DNA of 64,000 nucleotides from Gracilariopsis chorda (Eukaryota > Rhodophyta > Florideophyceae > Gracilariales > Gracilariaceae): assembly GCA_003194525.1 (NCBI GenBank), contig NBIV01000163.1, forward strand, positions 150,986 to 214,985, given 5' to 3'. Below, piece by piece: positions 1 to 10,238 of the stretch. Every line of letters starts with the position of its first letter. Position 1 is the first letter of the stretch. The translations under genes and the position numbers were made by a program. Below the pieces are notes generated by a model, which saw only the letters and a program-made list of their open reading frames with translations, did no database searches and was not told where the DNA came from.

Positions 1-191
1 CGTTGCGGCGCGAGCGGAGAGCGAAAGGAAAGGATAACAAGGCAAAGTCCGTCGAAGACGGGGAACTCAACCGAGAAGCACCGTTCTAAACAGGAAAGTT
101 TATTCAAGGGAGCAGCTAGCTCCCCACAATACTACACTACACTAACTGGCATAGCCAGGGAAAGAAGAACCAGGAAACTGGACTAGAGGGT

Positions 192-1979
192 TCACTCACC
201 CCCATCGTCCGGGGCGTAACCCCCAGCAAGGCGGTAGGCCAACGCGTCCGCCATGGTGGTGACATCCCCCGATACCTCGGCAGCGCTAAGACCGGCACCC
301 CGGAGGAAACGTGCGATGATTTCGTTTTCATTCGCCGTCAACCCGCTGGGGATAGAAGGTCCAGCACTTGCCGCCGAAGGGTCAGCAGCCGGCTCGGCCG
401 GAGATACCCCCTCTGGGAAAGCTTCCGCGCTAGCGCCGGTTTCCTCTACGTCCATCTCCCCGGGTTCTTCCGGTTCGTTATCGACCATTGGGTCATCCCC
501 GCCGTATGCGCGGTAGTAGTCGTCAGAATCGACGTACCCCACCGGGTGGTCTTCCGGCACATGCTGGGGCGTATCGCGAAGCTCGCGCGCCTCCTCGGAG
601 GAAATTTCCCGGAACTCTTAGGGGTCAAAATAGATAAAATCCCCCGCAAGGGCGGTGTTTCTACCGAGTCCCGGACCACCGGTGTTACCGCTGCCGCCAT
701 CCAGACGACCGCTTTGCTCCAGCGGGACCTCACTCCAGCTAACGCTGTCGATGTACCCAAGTAATTGGAGGACCTCTTCATTGTTGGCCTGGCCCCCAAG
801 GGGGATGCGAAGATCCAGGTTTCGGATCGCTGCCCGCACACGCGGTTGAAGGAACCAGAGACGATACTGGTCGTACGCCTCGTTGAGGATATAAGCCGCA
901 GTGCGGGCCGCCCACTCCGTAACCACTACGGACCACAACCCCGACCGGGGATCCTGCATGAGCAGCGAACCGAGATACGTAGGTACCGGCGGGAGTTCTA
1001 TGTAGCATCCCCGGCAGGCTTCATGGAAGCGCCACCACTCGGGGAGTGCTACATACCGACCTAGTCGGTGAGGCGGCGCAATCCGCTCTATCTCCACGTT
1101 CTGATACGGGATAAAATACCCGAATCGGGATCGCCAACGCCGCTCGTAGCGGATGAAGTTTTGGAGAAAGCTGGACCGGTATTGCCGGGGAAGGTACCTG
1201 AACTCCGCCCGAATAATCGGTCGCTCCCAGCAAAGGGCTTCTTGCCGCGCTGCGGGGAAATTCCTCCAAGCGAGGGTCTCGAGGCGGAACAGGTTCTCGC
1301 CGTACCCAATCTCCCGGCGAGTGCCGAAGTAGCTAACGTCGAAGCCAAACTCCGGTGGGACCGGTACATCGAATGGAGCCCGGCTCTGCCGTTGATACGC
1401 CATGCGCGTCAACGCAGTCTGTGCCGCAGCGACGGTCTCGCCCGAATTTCTTCGGAGGTGGTGACGCGGAATCGCAATCCGGTGACGCCAATCCCACGAT
1501 GTGGTGACTGCTCTGGGCAGATCCCCCGGAAGGGTGTCTGAGCCATCCGCATAAGCGGTGACCAATCCCTCATTGAGGACAGCGACCGGGTGAAACCACG
1601 GGGCAAGGCGCAGGCGCGACGCGTGATTCCGATTCATCGGGTTGAGCCCCACGAGGGTGTTGTAAGTTGGCCAGTTGGACACCGGAGTGGTTCCGGAGGA
1701 CACCACCGAAGGTGGTAATGCGAAGGGATGGTCGGCTGCAGCAGCCATATTCCCCGGTTGTACCGGATTTCGATCGCCCTGAGGCAGGGGAACTGACCGG
1801 AAACCGGTGGTGTATCGCCCGAGAAGTTTCGGAGGTTGGCTGTGGTTGTTGATGTTGTTGTCGTCGTTCGTTTTTCCCTTTTGGAGGGTGGCTGTTGTTG
1901 TTGTTTGTGCACTCGGTGACTCTGATGCAGAGGGATTTACCGGAGAACCAGAGACAGAGCACGCGCTTTTATCACCCAT
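192..1979 (-). pseudogene. Antisense accessory ORF of Gypsy element copy A, one premature stop
   Basis: This is the homologue of the intact 595-aa antisense ORF at 48781-50568, in the same position between pol and the 3' LTR and on the opposite strand to pol. The first 453 codons read from 1979; a TAA at 618-620 stands where the other copy has TGG (Trp). The same frame then continues to the normal stop at 192, so only one codon is lost. Differences from the other copy cluster in the low-complexity N-terminus; a stretch of more than 100 residues before the stop is identical at protein level. No known domain is recognised. The protein starts with a Thr/Asn-rich tail, has a Trp/Arg/Tyr-rich core and ends in an acidic Pro/Ala/Glu-rich tail. 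The product is unknown. Confidence 0.8.
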
Positions 1980-2036
1980 TTTCGTCTGGGAATCCTCCGC
2001 GTCCGCGGTCGTTTTCCCTTCTTAAGGGGGGGGATA

Positions 2037-2843
2037 TGAAGTGCAACGCCCTCACGGAGGGATTCTTGGTACTTGAACGCTTTCCCGATATTATCGGTTG
2101 TGTAGTGTGTATATGAACTACGCCCCACTATGGTGGATATGGACACGTGGGACACGGTTTTGGGTCAATTGGCGGCTGGCCACAGTAGTGGATGTTGCCA
2201 CGAAATGTGGAGTATTTTAGTTAATATCATTTATTATTTTCACACCCATTTCTGGGAAGCTAGTACTTAGTGCGACGGCGCACTGCCGTCGCACCAGTAA
2301 ATCTTCCCCAACAAGGGACCCCAACCTGGGGATTTGGCTCTAGTTGTTGCCGCTTGCGCGCGTACTCTACTCCTCCTTGGAGGGAAACGCCGTAAACCAC
2401 GGGACATCTAACCCCCTTGCACATCTAAAGAAACCCATCACTGGGAGTATAATTGTTCCAATCATATTGGTGTTTCGCCCTGTATAGGGAGTCCTGTCCA
2501 CCGGCATTGCCGTATCTGCTCCTCGCTCTCGCGACCCACTTCGTCCTTCCTTCTTCCCCTTTTTAGGGTAGCACCTCCCGCTATCCGCGGCCCTCGTGTG
2601 CGCATCCGCTCACACTTCCCCACTTACGTGGAAACATACCTCTACTGAGGATCACACCCCGCTCACGCGGATACCGATTCTTTGCCTTCACCTCCCTGCG
2701 CGAGTCGCGACAGGTGTCCCTAGTCTTACAAACCGGCTTCGCTGTGACACCTCTGGGAGGGCTCTACCCAACTGGGTTCACCTCGTGAGAGGAAGATCCC
2801 GAACGTCTTTCGGTGTTTTTCCCCTTTGGGGCATTGCACCACA
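2037..2843 (+). repeat. 3' LTR of Gypsy element copy A (807 bp)
   Basis: It begins TGAAGTGC and ends ACCACA (TG..CA). It is preceded by a polypurine tract of about eight Gs at 2026-2033. Near-identical LTRs occur at 23069-23893, 47904-48725 and 58488-59295 in the other orientation. It contains at least 18 short hairpins, for example CCAC-TATG-GTGG at 2125-2136, CCAC-AGTA-GTGG at 2180-2191, CCCA-TTTC-TGGG at 2245-2256 and CCGC-TCAC-GCGG at 2659-2670. There is also a 10-bp stem at 2270-2294. Confidence 0.92.
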
Positions 2844-2966
2844 AAACCCGTGTCAGTGGCCCCGGCTACTCACTGAGTAGTAGAAGAATCCCTCGCCCAG
2901 TAGGGGACTGGTGAAGATCAACCAAGAAGACTTCATCGTGCGCTCTCGCGTCGAGTAAGCTCCGCG

Positions 2967-5900
2967 ATGGAAGTGGACAAGGACCCTGAGTCGAGACGCA
3001 TCCCTCGTCTCAAGGGTAACGCCGACTACTATACATGGCGTATATATGTACGGGACCTTATGCATTCTCAGGACACACTTTTTGTTCTGAGCGTCCCGCG
3101 GCCCGACGACGGAACTGCCCAGGCACGCAGAAGATGGGACGACGCAGACAGGAAGGCACGATCTGCCATCGTCCAAAACCTCGGCACTCAACCCATCGTT
3201 GCCGTTTCCGAGTTGCTGGAACGGGAAACATGTTCCGCACTCGAGGTATGGAGGAAACTGGAGTCCACTTTCAAAAAGGACAACATCCAGTCGAAACTCA
3301 ACCTTCGGCAAAAGTTGAACAGCCTTTCGTTCAACGACAACGATGATGTCCAGAAGCACCTGTTGGAACTGGAAACGATATTCATCGAACTGGCTCGTCT
3401 CGGGGACCCGATGTCAGATAGAGAACGAACGGTTACTTTATTGCGTACGTTGCCTGACTCACTAATGGCAATCACCCTACTGGCCGACGCAAACAACATG
3501 GAGTGCGATCAAGGCGTATCACTTGTTCGATCGGAGATGGACCGTCGCAAACACCGGAAATCCAAGGCGACGACAAAGAGCTCCGAAAGCCAAGGAAGCA
3601 CGAAGCACCCGTACCCCTCGGCAAAGAAGTCCTCGACGAACAAAAGGCCGCGAGGAAAGCGCAACAAGAAAAAGGGTGTCAGGTGCTGGAAATGTGGCCG
3701 CATTGGACACATTCGTTCTGAATGTCGACAAAACAACAGTTTCACGCCCAATAACAAAAACCACGTAAAAAGTAGTGGAAACTCCTGGAGAGATTACAAC
3801 CAGCCCTCCGATAGAGAATATCACCACTGGGAGTCAGAACGCAACTCTCGTAACAACCATTATCGCCACCACAACAACAACAACAACAACAACCACACAC
3901 CCCGTGGTTTCGTTGCGCGCGCTCAGTCCAGTTGTCTCAGCGCAAAAGAAACTCGGACTTACCTAGATTCTGGCGCCACTCACGTTTTCATAAACGACAA
4001 GGATCTCCTTACGGATTTCGTCGAAACCAACGACGAAGTTGTGCGAACATGTGACCAACACACTGACATTAAAGGCAAAGGAACAATACTACTACCCCTT
4101 GGCGACGGCGTTAGACTGCCAGCCAAGTACACTCCATCATTTGACTCGAACCTAGTCTCACTCAAGGTTCTTTCGGACTACATGGACGTGGAGTACTTAT
4201 CCATAAACGGTTTCGAAATAAAAGATCGCTCCTCCGGTCGAATGATATACCAAGTCCCATCAAGAAACGGATTGTATATACTACCAAACCCGACTCGACC
4301 AGAACTCGCACAGGTAGCCATGCGCCGACCCGGAGACACAGCTAAGGATTGGCATGACAAACTTGGCCACCCAGGGACGGACCGACTGCTGCAAAGCATC
4401 GACAAGTCCGATGGCATCCCGAAGCTATCTCCAGATGAACTCCGGAACATTCACTGCTCTCCATGCATTGAGGGAGGAACCAGACGCGCGCCACTTACAC
4501 AATCACTTGATGTGGCACGCCGTCCATTGGAACTAACCCATACGGACCTAACTGGACCCATAAGTCCCCCGTCGTTACAAGGATCGACATATATCCAAGC
4601 CCTGCTTGACGACAATAGCAGGGCTTGCGCACTCTACTTCTTAACTTCAAAGTCGCATTTCTTCGAATCGGTCCGATGGTACAAGGCTCGCGCGGAAAAC
4701 GAACAAGCCCCAATTCGACTGTTTCGCGTTCGCCTTGACGGGGCGGGTGAGAATCGATCGGACGACTTTGTAACATTTGCAAAGGAAAACGGATTGATCC
4801 TAGAATACGCACCCCCCTATGCGCACCAATCTGACGGAGCTGCGGAAAAGATCATACAAGATCTGTGGAGGATGACACGAATATTCCTGCATGCCGCAAA
4901 ACTACCACCGGAGCTATGGGAAGAGGCAATATCCCACGCCAACTATCTGGGCAATCGCCTACCCAACTCTAGAGTTGGAATGGAAGTGCCATACACCATA
5001 TGGTTCGGTAGGAAGCCGGACTTCTCGAACTTACTCAAGTTCGTACAACACGGGCACGCTTTCATCTATCGCCCAGAGACTGCGAAGAACAAGAAGTTGC
5101 TCCCGCGTGCTCTACCGGGACACTTCGTTGGCATGCAGAGTCACCGCACTCTGTATAGGATCTATGTCCCCACTGAGCGCAAGGTCATCATCACACGCGC
5201 ACAGGACTTCAAGGTCACCAAGGAACAGCTTCCTTCAATCCATGACCTCATCGACTTCTCGTCGTTAAGGAGATCCGAGGCCGAAATGACTGGTCAAGAG
5301 AATGTCGAGGAACATTTTGACGCGGCACTAGCCCTATGCATGGTTTCTCACTCGCGCTCCAAGTACCTCAGGGATAATGGCAGCATCCCCAGGAACTTTG
5401 ACGAGGCACGAAGAATACCAATGTGGGCGGAGGCGATCGACCGGGAATATAACGCGCTCGTCGATAGGAAGACTTGGGTACTGGTGAATAGAGAACCAGG
5501 GATGCGAACACTCCCCTTTCTCTGGACATTCATCGCCAAGATTCTTGGCCCAGACCCTCACCAAATCTTACCGAAAGCACGATGTGTTGCACGGGGCGAC
5601 CTACAACGCCCATACATGGACTACGACCCGGACGGACTATATGCCCCAGTTGCAAGGCAGGAAACAATTCGCCTTCTACTTGCAAAGGCTGCTGCTCAAG
5701 GACTCATACTGGAAACGCTGGATATTAGCAATGCGTACCTGTATGGGGACCTGGAAGAGCCGCTGATCATGGAACAGCCACAGGATTCGACGGGATCGGG
5801 ATATGTTCCTGGAAAGGTCTGCTTGCTCCAAAAGTCAATCTATGGGGCAAAGCAGGCAGGACATATTTGGGGATCGCTGTTCCACAAGGAACTGATCCGC

Positions 5901-6953
5901 CTCCGATACAGGCAGTCCACAACAGACAGCCGCTTGTACATGTACAAGTCTGGCAGTGGGTTTGTTATCCTGGTAGTGGTGGTTGACGACGTTCTCATGT
6001 CATCAGACTCTCGAAGCCTCCTGGAAGATTTCAAAGAAGAAATGAAAAAACTTTTTAAAGTAAAGCTTTTGGGTGAAGCCCAGTCTTTCATTGGACTGGA
6101 AATAGAAAGGAAAGAGCGGGGAATAAAGGTCCGGCGGAGCAAGTAAATAGAGAAGATACTTAAAGAGTATGGACTCTCTCACTGCAACACCGCAAGCACT
6201 CCTTTACATGCGAATACCGACCTGTCCGCTCGTGGCGAAACTGAAAGTCGCCTGGCTCCTGCGCTTCACCGGAGGTACCGACAGCTCGTTGGTCATTTGA
6301 TGTACCTTGCCGTATCATGCAGGCCGGAAATCATGTTTGCGTCATCGATGTTGGCACGACAAGTCCATGATCCGTGCATGAGGCACGTTGGACTTGGTAA
6401 ACGGGTGCTACGATACCTGCACGGGACCAAGGGTCTTGGTTTGTTCTACCCCTCGGACACCCGTACCCCTATGGAAGCATTCTGTGATGCGGACTGGGCT
6501 GGATGTCGTGACACTCGGAAGTCTACGACTGGAATCCTAGTAAAGGTAAACAAAGCCCCGGTGCTTTGGACGACAAAGAAGCAATCTATGATTGCACTCT
6601 CGTCCGGCGAAGCAGAATACATCGCACTCTCGTATTGCGGTAAGACTCTGCGATGGCTGTGTAGATTGTTTTGGGAACTTCTTCGTGAAAAAGTATTGGC
6701 GGACGAGCCAGAGATGTACCCTGTATCCATTTTCACTGATAGCTCAACCGCTATGTCTATTGTTGAAAAGCCTAAGTCTTCGGAAAGGAACAAACATATT
6801 GATATTAAGCTCCACGACATTAAGGAGCTGGTGAAGACAGGTGTTGTAAATGTTAAGGACATATCTACAGAAATGCAACCAGCAGATGTGATGACAAAGA
6901 GCGTGGATCACGCAAAACTTCAACGACTCAGGTTTGTTTGTGGTTTACATTAA
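2967..6953 (+). pseudogene. Ty1/Copia gag-pol polyprotein, full length with one in-frame stop
   Basis: One frame encodes about 1,328 residues, broken only by a TAA at 6144-6146, where an aromatic residue is expected just after the reverse transcriptase. Domains in order: gag with a CX2CX4HX4C zinc knuckle (3684-3725); aspartic protease with the motif LDSGAT near 3963; GAG-pre-integrase (WHDKLGHPG, near 4352); integrase with HTDLTG, RLDGAGEN and QSDGAAEK carrying the D, D and E residues; reverse transcriptase with KARCVARGD and a catalytic VVDD; RNase H with CDADWAG and SSGEAEYIAL. The frame is resumed after the stop to 6953. Enzymes for reverse transcription and integration in virus-like particles are therefore all present, but readthrough would be needed for RNase H. 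The 5' LTR is not visible because Gypsy copy A lies immediately upstream; the 3' LTR could not be defined without a partner. Confidence 0.93.
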
Positions 6954-7409
6954 CGACTTATTTCTGACTTTTTTTCTTTTTTCCGTTCTATGTTTGCGTT
7001 TTGCTCATATAGTTTTAGTGGTTTTATTGTTAAGATCTTTGAGTTAGACCAGTGGCTATACCTTTTCCTTGTGTTTGGGCTTTTTATCCTACGTGGTTTT
7101 TGCCAAGCTTAAGGTTTTTAATGGTAGCTACTGTAGAAAAGTATAGTCTATGAGTTACTTTTTTCGCTAAGTCTTCGCCGTTCTTTGCCAGCTTAGCGAG
7201 GGACGGTGAAAAGTAGCTTAGTATTACTCGTTAGATTTTAATTGTAGGCATCATGGAGCGGGGGAGCTCGCCTGACAGTGAGCTCCCCACGGAGCTCACT
7301 GTACCGTAACGATAATTAAATGCTAGCTCTCCGCCGGTGGCGCCCGCCACTGTCGGGGGGGGGGAAACGAGCCCGAACGTACCATTACTGTCATGATTGA
7401 CATGTTTAC
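6954..7409 (+). other. Non-coding tail of the Copia element, with alternative hairpins
   Basis: No gene is seen. The stretch is T-rich and probably holds the 3' untranslated region and perhaps the 3' LTR of the Copia element, though no 5' partner is available to prove it. At 7261-7288 a 9-bp stem (GGGGAGCTC with GAGCTCCCC) overlaps a second 11-bp stem at 7276-7301 (CAGTGAGCTCC with GGAGCTCACTG). The shared middle strand means that only one can form at a time. Confidence 0.5.
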
Positions 7410-7695
7410 AGCTGTATATGTAGCTGTTGTCATTTCCACTGTCTGTTTGCTCCGTCATTCTGGGAAGGGCAGATCAGCGAGGTCATTTATTTACTGCAAC
7501 CAGTTGGAACGAATGGACTATAAACTACGTGGACTATAAACTACGTTCGACTATAAACTACGGTCGACTATAAACTACGTGGACTATAAACTACGTTCCA
7601 ACTGGTGGCAGTAAATAAATGACCTCGCTGATCTGCCCTCCCTGGAATGACGGAGAGGACAGACAGTGGGAAAGACAACAGCTATAGTATAGCCT
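7410..7695. repeat. Foldback repeat: ~100-bp inverted arms around a five-unit tandem repeat
   Basis: The left arm (about 7410-7511) is the near-perfect reverse complement of the right arm (about 7594-7695). The match is almost unbroken for the innermost 45 bp and weakens outward. The 82-bp loop consists of five copies of GACTATAAACTACG separated by two or three variable bases. No ORF is present. The layout is that of a foldback transposon or a MITE-like element; no clear target duplication was found at the outer ends. Confidence 0.8.
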
Positions 7696-7727
7696 CGCTG
7701 TCACCATTAGTTTGCTGCGCATCACTA

Positions 7728-8097
7728 GTGTCTATCCGCCCGGATGTAATGTTGCCAAATGATTATTTTTTGAAGGTTTTGAACCTTTCATACACGTGTC
7801 AAAAACGGTGTTTTTGAATCAAAAGTACGTTTTTGATATCAAAAAAGCCGGTTTTCTGAAGCTCTGTAGTAAATTAGCCATATTTCACAAGCACATCTCT
7901 ATCAACCCATTTGGTTGTCTTAAGTTTCTGCTTCTCACCTAGCATAAACAACAGAAGCTTAGAATTTTTGCAATACAAAAACAAGTTGCATAACTTATAC
8001 GGACTACAAACGGCGAAAAATTCCGATCAAAATAACTAAAATTAAACGTTAAGTTGATTGTTTTGACCTCATATGAGGTCAGCGGTCGGATAGACAC
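7728..8097. mobile_element. MITE with Tc1/mariner-like termini (370 bp)
   Basis: The ends are inverted repeats GTGTCTATCCG(C/A)CCG, flanked on both sides by TA (7726-7727 and 8098-8099), the target of Tc1/mariner/pogo transposases. The interior is AT-rich and non-coding. It abuts the foldback repeat. Confidence 0.7.
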
Positions 8098-8099
8098 TA

Positions 8100-8395
8100 G
8101 TCAAAACTGTCAAGTTTCGTCTTTCAGAAAATCAAGGCCTGTCATAGCGTGCATCTCTGATTGTCCATTCGTGTTGTTCTTGTATTTTATCCTCCCACAT
8201 GCAATAAGTTGCCCTCAAAAGACTTATAATAGTCAAGACAGGTATAGTTGGTGCCACACCACACACGTCTTCTTTCACATACTGTACATCATTGATGACT
8301 ATTCTACTGTTCGTCTTTGACATACATGCATTGGGCCCAAGCAGAACCACTTGTGACGTTGCGAGTAGAACTACTCAGCGTCACACACTACAGAC
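8100..8395. other. Intergenic, putative promoter region of the membrane protein gene
   Basis: No gene is recognised in this interval. It lies between the MITE and the membrane protein start and presumably holds that gene's promoter; no motif is clear enough to name. Confidence 0.35.
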
Positions 8396-9661
8396 ATGAA
8401 TAACTTCGTTTATCGCGTTCGAGCTGTCCCAGAAGGAGTTATTATTCCTCTTCGACCACTCACAACGCAGCTCATATTCACGGTCATCATGGCCGTTTCC
8501 GAGATTGTCTTTGCTTCAGCGGTATTAGTGCTTCATGCGCTTGCAGAGTGCCACGTTCTGAAAAAAGGAAAAGCGCTGAGCGTGAAATCCAATGGACATC
8601 GAATCCGGGTGATCAACGTGTTGGCGCTGCTCATGTTCGTGGGACTCGAAGTGCTCCTCTCTGTGTACACGGTCGGAACGGACACGGCGGTGAACTCGGA
8701 GCAGAATTGCGTGAGGCTGTTTCGCAGAAATGTTTCCGGCACGGAGTTCGACATTCTAGACAAATGGGCGAACCATGAGTCGATTTTCTTCGGGTGCCTG
8801 CGACCAGGATTGAATCAAACCATCTCGGTGTCAGGCGGGAGCTACAGTCTGGACAGCGGGTGGGTGCAATGCAACGAGGGAACTCTGTTATCGTACCGAC
8901 ACTTCGCAGTGTCTACGGAAATGTTTACAGGCAGGGAGCTTGAGCAAAAGAAGTGCGATGAGATTCGTTGCGCCGGCATGTTCTTCGAGCAGGGCTCGAT
9001 GTTCTCCGAGCAGGGCTCGATGTTCTTCTCGCATTCGCTGAACGTGACGGAGACGTTTCAAGGCACAGTTGCCGGCAGACGCACAAATCTGTCGTTCACG
9101 CCCAGCGCAGCGGAGCTGGAGGTGATGACAGACATGCTGTTGACTCTGTACCGCATGGGGATCTCTAATGAACACGAGCTGCGACGAGTCGTGTTCAGCT
9201 TGGTGAGGGAGCAGCGCTGCAGCATGATCACATTCTTGCGCAGACACACGGTACTGCCGGTATGGATGCTGACGCTGACGGCGCTGCTGTGCGCGCTGTC
9301 GATGGTGGCGTTCGCGGCGGCACAGCTAGGGAAGGGGTGGGTGTTCTTCGACATGCGCGACCCGGCGCATTGGAGCCGAAAAGCGTCGAGCCCGCATGCG
9401 CGCGGCGGCATCGCCACGGAGCTCGACACCACGGAGCTCGACGCCGCGCACTTGAAGCTGTACGGCAGCGGAGCGCAGCGAGAGGTGCGGGTGGTTGGCA
9501 GTGCGTATGCAAGCCGGGAGGAGGACCCGTACGCGCAAACGTGGACAGGGTATCTCGCAGCCGATTCGCGGTATGCGGAATTGCCGCGGCCGGCTTTCGT
9601 GCTGCGGGCATGTGAGTGCAGCTCGCGGACAAGGGTATCTTCACTTGACGACGTCAAGTGA
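8396..9661 (+). CDS. Three-pass membrane glycoprotein of unknown function (421 aa)
   Basis: The product is not recognised. Predicted hydrophobic segments lie near residues 28-50, 73-93 and 289-311. Between the second and third is a ~190-residue loop with several cysteines and four N-glycosylation sequons (NVS, NQT, NVT, NLS), so the loop is probably extracytoplasmic. The C-terminal ~110 residues are hydrophilic and Ala/Arg-rich and the DNA there is strikingly GC-rich. A 21-bp unit is duplicated in frame around 8977-9022, giving a repeated EQGSMF. The stop codon lies inside a long palindrome (9637-9665), so the last few residues may be a late addition from a repeat. The start is the first ATG after a non-coding stretch. 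Real gene status rests on length, coherent topology and absence of transposon motifs. Confidence 0.7.
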   Translation: MNNFVYRVRAVPEGVIIPLRPLTTQLIFTVIMAVSEIVFASAVLVLHALAECHVLKKGKALSVKSNGHRIRVINVLALLMFVGLEVLLSVYTVGTDTAVNSEQNCVRLFRRNVSGTEFDILDKWANHESIFFGCLRPGLNQTISVSGGSYSLDSGWVQCNEGTLLSYRHFAVSTEMFTGRELEQKKCDEIRCAGMFFEQGSMFSEQGSMFFSHSLNVTETFQGTVAGRRTNLSFTPSAAELEVMTDMLLTLYRMGISNEHELRRVVFSLVREQRCSMITFLRRHTVLPVWMLTLTALLCALSMVAFAAAQLGKGWVFFDMRDPAHWSRKASSPHARGGIATELDTTELDAAHLKLYGSGAQREVRVVGSAYASREEDPYAQTWTGYLAADSRYAELPRPAFVLRACECSSRTRVSSLDDVK

Positions 9662-9690
9662 AGATAAGGGTTAGCAGTGCTACCCTTGTC
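9628..9690. repeat. Nested palindrome over the stop codon of the membrane protein gene
   Basis: An inner hairpin with a 13-bp stem and 3-nt loop (9637-9665) sits inside an outer 10-bp inverted repeat (GACAAGGGTA at 9628-9637 with TACCCTTGTC at 9681-9690). The arm TTCACTTGACG recurs just downstream at 9700-9710. The TGA stop at 9659-9661 is in the inner stem. Confidence 0.8.
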
Positions 9691-9788
9691 TGTTGTACGT
9701 TCACTTGACGTCGTACTGAAAACTTTTCTCACCGCCACTCGCGTGACGCCCTGGCCTTATACAAAGGTTCCCATAGTACTGTTCACAT

Positions 9789-10233
9789 TGTGAGACGACT
9801 GGGCTACAAAAGTGTCCGGCCAGACACTGATGCGAGCTTGTCCAGCGATACTTGTAGTGAGCTTCCACGAGCGTAGGCGGAACCGAGTTTGAATGAACGA
9901 ATCAGCTTGTAGTGAGCTCCCACACTCCCCGGTCAAACTCGTTGGAGCCGAAGCGAAGCGTACGTAACGTTCTGACGATGTGTTGTGTAGATGTGTAGAT
10001 GTGTAGATGTGTAGGTGTGATTGTAGTGTAGACGTGTAATACTCCCCGGTGGTCGGTATGACTTTGTGCGACGGAAAGTGCGGAGCAGAGGCAATGGCGA
10101 CTGGTGAGAATCGAACTGTGTACCACAGCGGCAGCGATGAGGGCCCATAACCTGTGAGACGACTGGGCTACAAAAGTGTCCGGCCAGACACTGATGCGAG
10201 CTTGTCCAGCGATACTTGTAGTGAGCTCCCACA
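9789..10233 (-). mobile_element. TRIM: miniature LTR retrotransposon with target duplication CACAT (445 bp)
   Basis: Two 81-bp direct repeats (10153-10233 and 9789-9869) read TGTGGGAGC..CTCACA on the minus strand and bound a ~283-bp interior without coding capacity. The 5-bp flanks CACAT (9784-9788 and 10234-10238) match exactly. Directly after the 5' repeat is GGTTATGGGCCC (10141-10152), complementary to the anticodon region of initiator tRNA-Met and serving as primer-binding site. A second copy of the LTR start (TGTGGGAGCTCAC) at about 9908-9924, preceded by purine-rich GGGGAG, suggests that the 3' repeat carries an internal ~55-bp duplication. The interior also holds a (GTGTAGAT)n microsatellite around 9977-10020. 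Being non-autonomous, it would need proteins from a Copia-type partner. Confidence 0.85.
10141..10152 (-). other. Primer-binding site of the TRIM (half-tRNA-Met type)
   Basis: On the minus strand GGTTATGGGCCC follows the LTR end CACA without a gap. It is the complement of the conserved GGGCCCATAACC of eukaryotic initiator tRNA-Met, which includes the CAU anticodon. Confidence 0.75.
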
Positions 10234-10238
10234 CACAT

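Larger units (their letters stand above)
1..2843 (+). mobile_element. 3' end of a Ty3/Gypsy-like retrotransposon (copy A), truncated by the window edge
   Basis: This stretch matches, in opposite orientation, the left 2.9 kb of the 11.4-kb element at 47904-59295. It holds the non-coding tail after pol, the antisense accessory ORF, a G-rich polypurine tract and a complete LTR. The pol genes should lie to the left of the window. The copy is inserted just upstream of, or in, the leader of the Copia gag-pol that starts at 2967. The left target duplication is off the window, so it cannot be checked; the right flank starts AAACC. Confidence 0.9.

Noticed and set aside
1068-1541. Long plus-strand frame opposite the Gypsy antisense ORF, also at 49219-49692
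   Set aside because: It is the shadow of the antisense ORF on the other strand; it lacks motifs, and the opposite frame is longer and better conserved.
7512-7593. Five regular repeats considered as a CRISPR-like array
   Set aside because: Spacers are only two or three bases, the repeats sit in the loop of an inverted repeat, and the genome is eukaryotic.
10100-10176. tRNA-like A-box (TAGCCCAGTCG) and B-box (GTTCGATTC) on the minus strand, about 54 bp apart
   Set aside because: No acceptor or anticodon stems can be folded, and the A-box lies in a repeat that is the LTR of a TRIM with a perfect target duplication; the GGTTATGGGCCC next to it is better explained as a primer-binding site.
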